This document shows, piece after piece, positions 5,705 through 9,032 of a stretch of 9,032 bases of DNA. How positions within the stretch are numbered: position 1 is the first letter of the stretch; each line of letters begins with the position of its first letter. The translations under genes and the position numbers were made by a program. Source of the stretch: Alphaproteobacteria bacterium (GTDB taxonomy: Bacteria > Pseudomonadota > Alphaproteobacteria > Rhizobiales > Hyphomicrobiaceae); contig JAJRRE010000430.1 in assembly GCA_024279745.1 (NCBI GenBank), positions 1 through 9,032 of the forward strand. The letters run 5' to 3'. The notes under the pieces are model-generated. The model was not told the origin of the DNA. It did no database searches and saw only the letters and a list, made by a program, of their open reading frames with translations.

Positions 5705-6603
5705 ACGCCGATCTCCTTCTCAACAGCTTCAACTTCTTCGTCCTCGACACCCAGATAGGCTGCGATCACAGCGTCATCGCCCCTGATTTCTTCTGGCGTA
5801 CCGTCGGCGATTTTCTTGCCATAGTCGAGCACGACGATGTGGTCGGAAATCTCCATGACGACGCCCATGTCATGCTCGATCAGCAATATGGAAACGTCGT
5901 CGGTTTTGCGGATGTCGCGCAGCAGGGCATTGAGATCGGCGGATTCGCGTGGGTTCAGCCCGGCAGCGGGTTCATCCAGGCACAGTAGCACTGGATCGGT
6001 ACACATGGCGCGGGCAATTTCCAAGCGCCGCTGATCACCATAAGGCAGATCGCCGGCCGCGTCGTCGGCGCGATCGGTCAGCTCGATACGCTCCAGCCAA
6101 TGGGCGGCTTTTTCAATAGCGGCTTCTTCCGCATGGCGATAACCGGGCAGGCTAAGCAGGCCGCCAATGGTGAAATTCGACGCTTTCATCAACCGTTGAT
6201 GCTGCGCCACAAGCAGATTTTCCAGCGCTGTCATGCCGGCGAACAGGCGAATGTTCTGGAAGGTGCGCGAGACGCCGGCCTTGGCATTGATGAGAAAATC
6301 GTCATAGCGCTCCAGCATGAACGATGCGCCGGTGTCGGGACGGTCCAGGGTCAACATGCCAACGGTTGGTTTGTAGAAACCGGTGATGCAGTTGAACACG
6401 GTTGTCTTGCCAGCGCCATTGGGGCCGATCAAGGCGGTGATGTCGCCGCGGTAGGCGTGGAACGATAAATCGTCAATGGCGATCAGACCGCCAAAGCGCA
6501 TGGTCAAATGGTCAACGGTAAGCACCGGCGTTTTAGCGGACGTGTTGCCTGCAGCGTTGCCAGAACTGGAACTGGAATTGGAAGGAGAAGACATATCGCT
6601 CAT
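5701..6603 (-). CDS. livG: branched-chain amino acid ABC transporter ATP-binding protein LivG
   Basis: LivG is the second ATPase of the importer. I place the start at the ATG at 6603-6601, giving 300 residues. It forms an ATGA overlap with the livM stop, and GGAGG sits 7 bases upstream. The frame remains open back to 6699, but those 32 extra codons lie inside livM and look like a shadow. Walker A is GPNGAGKTT (60-68), the Q-loop is at Q116 in SRTFQNIRLF, and the signature is the LivG-type LPYGDQRRLEIARAM (186-200). Walker B is LLCLDEPAAGLNP (206-218) and the switch histidine is H244 in LIEHDM. The first 25 residues are unusual, a Ser/Asn/Gly-rich low-complexity leader (SSPSNSSSSSG), and the C-terminus is acidic (VEDEEVEAVEKE). 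Both lie outside the ATPase core and are probably disordered. Confidence 0.96.
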   Translation of the reverse strand: MSDMSSPSNSSSSSGNAAGNTSAKTPVLTVDHLTMRFGGLIAIDDLSFHAYRGDITALIGPNGAGKTTVFNCITGFYKPTVGMLTLDRPDTGASFMLERYDDFLINAKAGVSRTFQNIRLFAGMTALENLLVAQHQRLMKASNFTIGGLLSLPGYRHAEEAAIEKAAHWLERIELTDRADDAAGDLPYGDQRRLEIARAMCTDPVLLCLDEPAAGLNPRESADLNALLRDIRKTDDVSILLIEHDMGVVMEISDHIVVLDYGKKIADGTPEEIRGDDAVIAAYLGVEDEEVEAVEKEIGV

Positions 6604-7952
6604 CCATGCCCCTCCTGCACCAGATCGGCGCTTATGGTCTTCTTCTCCTTGAGAAAGATCGACGGCGTTCGCGTGCCGACCAGGCCGCGCGGTTTCCACA
6701 CCATGATCAACACCATGGCCAGGCCGAAGATCAGCATGCGATATTCAGCCAAATCGCGGAACAGTTCAATACCGCCGATCATGGCGACGGCGGCGATGGC
6801 AATGCCGATCTGGCTGCCCATACCGCCCAGAACCACAATGGCCAGAATAAGCGCCGATTCTAAAAAGACGAATGATTCAGGCGAGATGAAGCCTTGCTTG
6901 GTGGCAAAGAACGAGCCGGCAAAGCCGCCAAACATAGCGCCGATAGCAAAGGCCGACAGCTTGGTCGTCGTGGTGTTGATGCCAAGCGCCTTGCAGGCAA
7001 TCTCGTCTTCGCGCAGGGCCTCCCAGGCGCGCCCAATGGGCAGGCGGCGCAGCTTCATGGTGGCAAAATTGGTGATCAAGGCGAGGATCAGGATAATGTA
7101 GAACAGGAATATGATCCGGTGCAGCGATGAATATTCAAGTCCGAAATATTGCGCGAAGGTATTGTCGCCAAAGCGTTTGAATTCAAGACCAAAAAAGGTG
7201 GGGCGCGGAATGGAGGAAATGCCGTCCGGGCCGCCGGTAAAGGTGTACCAGTTGAGCAGCACAATGCGAACGATTTCGCCAAAGGCCAATGTCACAATGG
7301 CCAGATAGTCGCCGCGCAGGCGCAGCACTGGAAAGCCCAGGATCACACCCCACATCGCCGCCAGGATACCCGCCAGCGGGAGGCAGATCCAGAATGACCA
7401 GCCAAATGTCGTTGCCAGCAGGGCAAAGGAATAGGCGCCTACCGCGTAGAAGGCGACATAACCCAGATCAAGAAGCCCAGCCAGACCGACCACGATGTTA
7501 AGCCCCCAGCCAAGCATGACATAGGTCAGGACAAGAACCGCCAGCTCCATAATGTAGCGATTGGAAAAGGGCATGAACGGCAGGAGAAAGGCGAAAATGA
7601 TAACCGCTGGCGCAATGAAGCGTGTGCTGGATGATAGCAGGGAGCTGAGCGATTTAAGCGCTGATGCCTTTGTGCGGCTGGGGGTGCCCGACTGGCTCCA
7701 CCAGAACAGATTGAGCAGTAACCGCCCAGTGAAGACGGCGGCAACGGCGATGGCGACTTCGCGCCAGCGGCTATACATCGCCAGGCCGCCATCGCCGGGA
7801 ATGGTGCGGAAGGACAGAATAGGGATTGCAAGTAACAGGGCAATCACACCGGCAATCGCGGCATCTTTCAAAGCGCCGATGATTTTCGGTCCCGATGCAG
7901 TGCCATGCGTGCCTTGTCCGGCACCGGCCGTCTTATCTGCTAATTCGCTCAC
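6600..7952 (-). CDS. livM: branched-chain amino acid ABC transporter permease LivM
   Basis: LivM is one of the two membrane-channel subunits. The 450-residue product is of the long form. An N-terminal part (about 22-125) has two hydrophobic segments and matches the extra LivM N-terminal domain (DUF3382-like) known in many proteobacteria. The permease core (about 133-420) follows. Key stretches are GLNIVVGLAGLLDLGYVAF (150-168), RGDYLAIVTLAFGEIVRI (213-230) and the EAA-like cytoplasmic loop GRAWEALREDEIACKALGI (307-325) that docks on the ATPases. The tail KPRGLVGTRTPSIFLKEKK is cytoplasmic. Translation starts at a GTG (7952-7950), 5 bases after the livH stop. The ribosome site is weak (AAGG about 10 bases upstream), so coupling to livH is likely. 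The end overlaps livG by ATGA. Confidence 0.96.
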   Translation of the reverse strand: MSELADKTAGAGQGTHGTASGPKIIGALKDAAIAGVIALLLAIPILSFRTIPGDGGLAMYSRWREVAIAVAAVFTGRLLLNLFWWSQSGTPSRTKASALKSLSSLLSSSTRFIAPAVIIFAFLLPFMPFSNRYIMELAVLVLTYVMLGWGLNIVVGLAGLLDLGYVAFYAVGAYSFALLATTFGWSFWICLPLAGILAAMWGVILGFPVLRLRGDYLAIVTLAFGEIVRIVLLNWYTFTGGPDGISSIPRPTFFGLEFKRFGDNTFAQYFGLEYSSLHRIIFLFYIILILALITNFATMKLRRLPIGRAWEALREDEIACKALGINTTTTKLSAFAIGAMFGGFAGSFFATKQGFISPESFVFLESALILAIVVLGGMGSQIGIAIAAVAMIGGIELFRDLAEYRMLIFGLAMVLIMVWKPRGLVGTRTPSIFLKEKKTISADLVQEGHG

Positions 7953-7957
7953 TAGGA

Positions 7958-8881
7958 TTACACCTTCTCGATTTCAGGCCGTCCAAGCAGACCCGATGGC
8001 AGGAAGATCAGGACAATCGCTAGCAGCGAAAACGCGGCCACGTCTTTATACTCCACCGAGAAATAGCCCGACCAGAAGGTCTCGATCAAGCCGATGATCA
8101 GGCCGCCCAGCATGGCGCCGGGAAGCGAGCCGATGCCGCCCAGAACCGCAGCCGTAAAGGCTTTGATACCCGCGACGAAGCCGATATAGAAATCTATCAC
8201 GCCGTAATAGAGCAAGAACATCAACCCGGCGACGGAGGCCAATGCGGCACCAATGACGAATGTCAAAGATATGGTGCGATCAACATTGACGCCGGTCAGT
8301 GCCGCCATGGTCCGGTCCTGCTCGCAAGCGCGCTGGGAGCGGCCCAAAGACGTCTTGGTGATGACATAGGTGAAGACGCCCATCAGCGTCACCGTGGTCA
8401 GCACAATCAGGATCTGAATATTCGACAGTACCACCTGAAAGCCGTTACCTTCCATGATTGCATGGCTACCGGTGATTAACGGCTGCAACGGCTTAACCCG
8501 GGCGCCCTGGCTGATTTGCACGGCATTATAAAGCACAATCGACATGCCGATCGCCGTAATCAGCGGCGCCAGACGGAACGAGCCGCGCAACGGGCGGTAG
8601 GCCAGCCGCTCAATGGTCCAGCCCCAGACTGCGGTCAATGACATCGAAATCAGCAGCACAAGCAGCAGTGCCAGAATAAGCACACCGGTCGATGTGGCGC
8701 CAGTCAGGCCAAGCGCCACAATAACGATCAAGGAGATGAATGAGCCGATCATGAAGACGTCGCCATGGGCGAAGTTGATCATGCCGATAATGCCATACAC
8801 CATGGTATAACCGATGGCGATCAGCCCGTAGATCGACCCCAAAGTTATGCCGTTAATTAATTGCTGGACGAAATATTCCAC
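7958..8881 (-). CDS. livH: branched-chain amino acid ABC transporter permease LivH
   Basis: LivH is the partner permease and the first gene of the operon. Its 307 residues match the family length. Visible family stretches are NGITLGSIYGLIAIGYTMVY (10-29), GMINFAHGDVFMIG (33-46), ERLAYRPLRGS (91-101), the EAA-like loop LGRSQRACEQDRTMAALTG (179-197) and AAVLGGIGSLPGAMLGG (244-260). About eight hydrophobic segments can be traced. The start is a GTG (8881-8879), preceded by GGGGGA with about 6 bases between. An ATG four bases further upstream is out of frame. GTG starts on both livH and livM may keep permease output modest. Confidence 0.97.
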   Translation of the reverse strand: MEYFVQQLINGITLGSIYGLIAIGYTMVYGIIGMINFAHGDVFMIGSFISLIVIVALGLTGATSTGVLILALLLVLLISMSLTAVWGWTIERLAYRPLRGSFRLAPLITAIGMSIVLYNAVQISQGARVKPLQPLITGSHAIMEGNGFQVVLSNIQILIVLTTVTLMGVFTYVITKTSLGRSQRACEQDRTMAALTGVNVDRTISLTFVIGAALASVAGLMFLLYYGVIDFYIGFVAGIKAFTAAVLGGIGSLPGAMLGGLIIGLIETFWSGYFSVEYKDVAAFSLLAIVLIFLPSGLLGRPEIEKV

Positions 8882-9032
8882 CCATTTTCCCCCAATTCAG
8901 ATCGTTCACATGACATTCGGCGCATTTATGGTGCGCATTAATCTTTGTTATCGATCATTGGCGCGCGCAAGCCAAGCTTAATTTGCTCGCAAATAGCCAA
9001 ATGGATAAGAGGAAACCCGGTGAAATGATTAA
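8882..9032 (-). promoter_or_regulatory. promoter region of the livHMGF operon
   Basis: On the minus strand TTGGCT (8975-8970) and GATAAC (8952-8947) are spaced by exactly 17 bases, a plausible housekeeping promoter giving a leader of about 60 bases. Just upstream of the -35 lies the dyad ATTTGC-TC-GCAAAT (8981-8994), a candidate regulator site. Within the leader GCGCA/TGCGC (8920-8924 and 8932-8936) could form a weak hairpin. No riboswitch or attenuator-type structure is evident. The right edge (from about 9001) could hold the start of a divergent gene, but too little is present to call one. Confidence 0.5.

Noticed and set aside
6604..6699. Upstream extension of LivG by 32 codons
   Set aside because: The extension lies in livM in another frame and lacks a good ribosome site, whereas the ATG at 6603 has GGAGG and an ATGA overlap.
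9001..9032. Possible start of a divergent plus-strand gene at ATG 9001 or 9025
   Set aside because: Only 8-32 bases are available; GAGG before 9025 is rather far (12 bases), and nothing else supports a gene.
1..9032. CRISPR array, defence island, prophage or other novel system
   Set aside because: No regularly spaced repeats and no relevant protein motifs are present; the coding content is ordinary transport genes.

Overview
The window looks like a chromosomal segment of an alphaproteobacterium, most likely of the order Hyphomicrobiales (Rhizobiales). The basis is the style of the branched-chain amino acid (LIV) transporter proteins, a DUF6867-like small membrane protein beside the liv genes (an association I recall from that order), short leader sequences and moderate GC. 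Genus cannot be told from sequence alone. All protein genes lie on the minus strand; the only plus-strand gene is a tRNA.

Layout from left to right. 1-309: the first 103 codons of a small membrane protein that runs off the window. 310-654: intergenic, with a cluster of three small dyads. 655-850: a truncated copy of the 5' half of a serine tRNA, then the intact tRNA-Ser(GGA). 851-1271: GC-rich, highly structured non-coding DNA with two diverged copies of a ~68 bp repeat, a plus-strand terminator-like hairpin, and an 11-bp inverted repeat at its ends. 1272-2928: a BCCT-family transporter with its own terminator and a promoter/dyad region. 3162-4353: a periplasmic LIV-type binding protein with a strong terminator. 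4523-4861: DUF6867-like membrane protein. 4973-8881: livF, livG, livM, livH (transcribed livH to livF). 8882-9032: the promoter region of that operon.

How the genes work together. LivH and LivM form the membrane channel, LivG and LivF the ATPase pair, and the LivJ/LivK/BraC-like protein captures amino acid in the periplasm. Together they are a complete high-affinity ABC importer for leucine, isoleucine, valine or related amino acids. livH-livM-livG-livF are tightly packed (5-bp gap, then two 4-bp ATGA overlaps), so they are one translationally coupled operon. The DUF6867-like gene follows after 111 bp and the binding-protein gene after a further 169 bp with its own leader. The BCCT carrier downstream is a separate unit, probably importing a betaine-type compatible solute with Na+.

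I see no CRISPR array, toxin-antitoxin pair, phage gene, insertion sequence or defence system. The parts most worth a second look are non-coding: the partial tRNA duplication, the paired repeats whose hairpin stem is kept by compensatory changes, and the dyads at the three transporter promoters.
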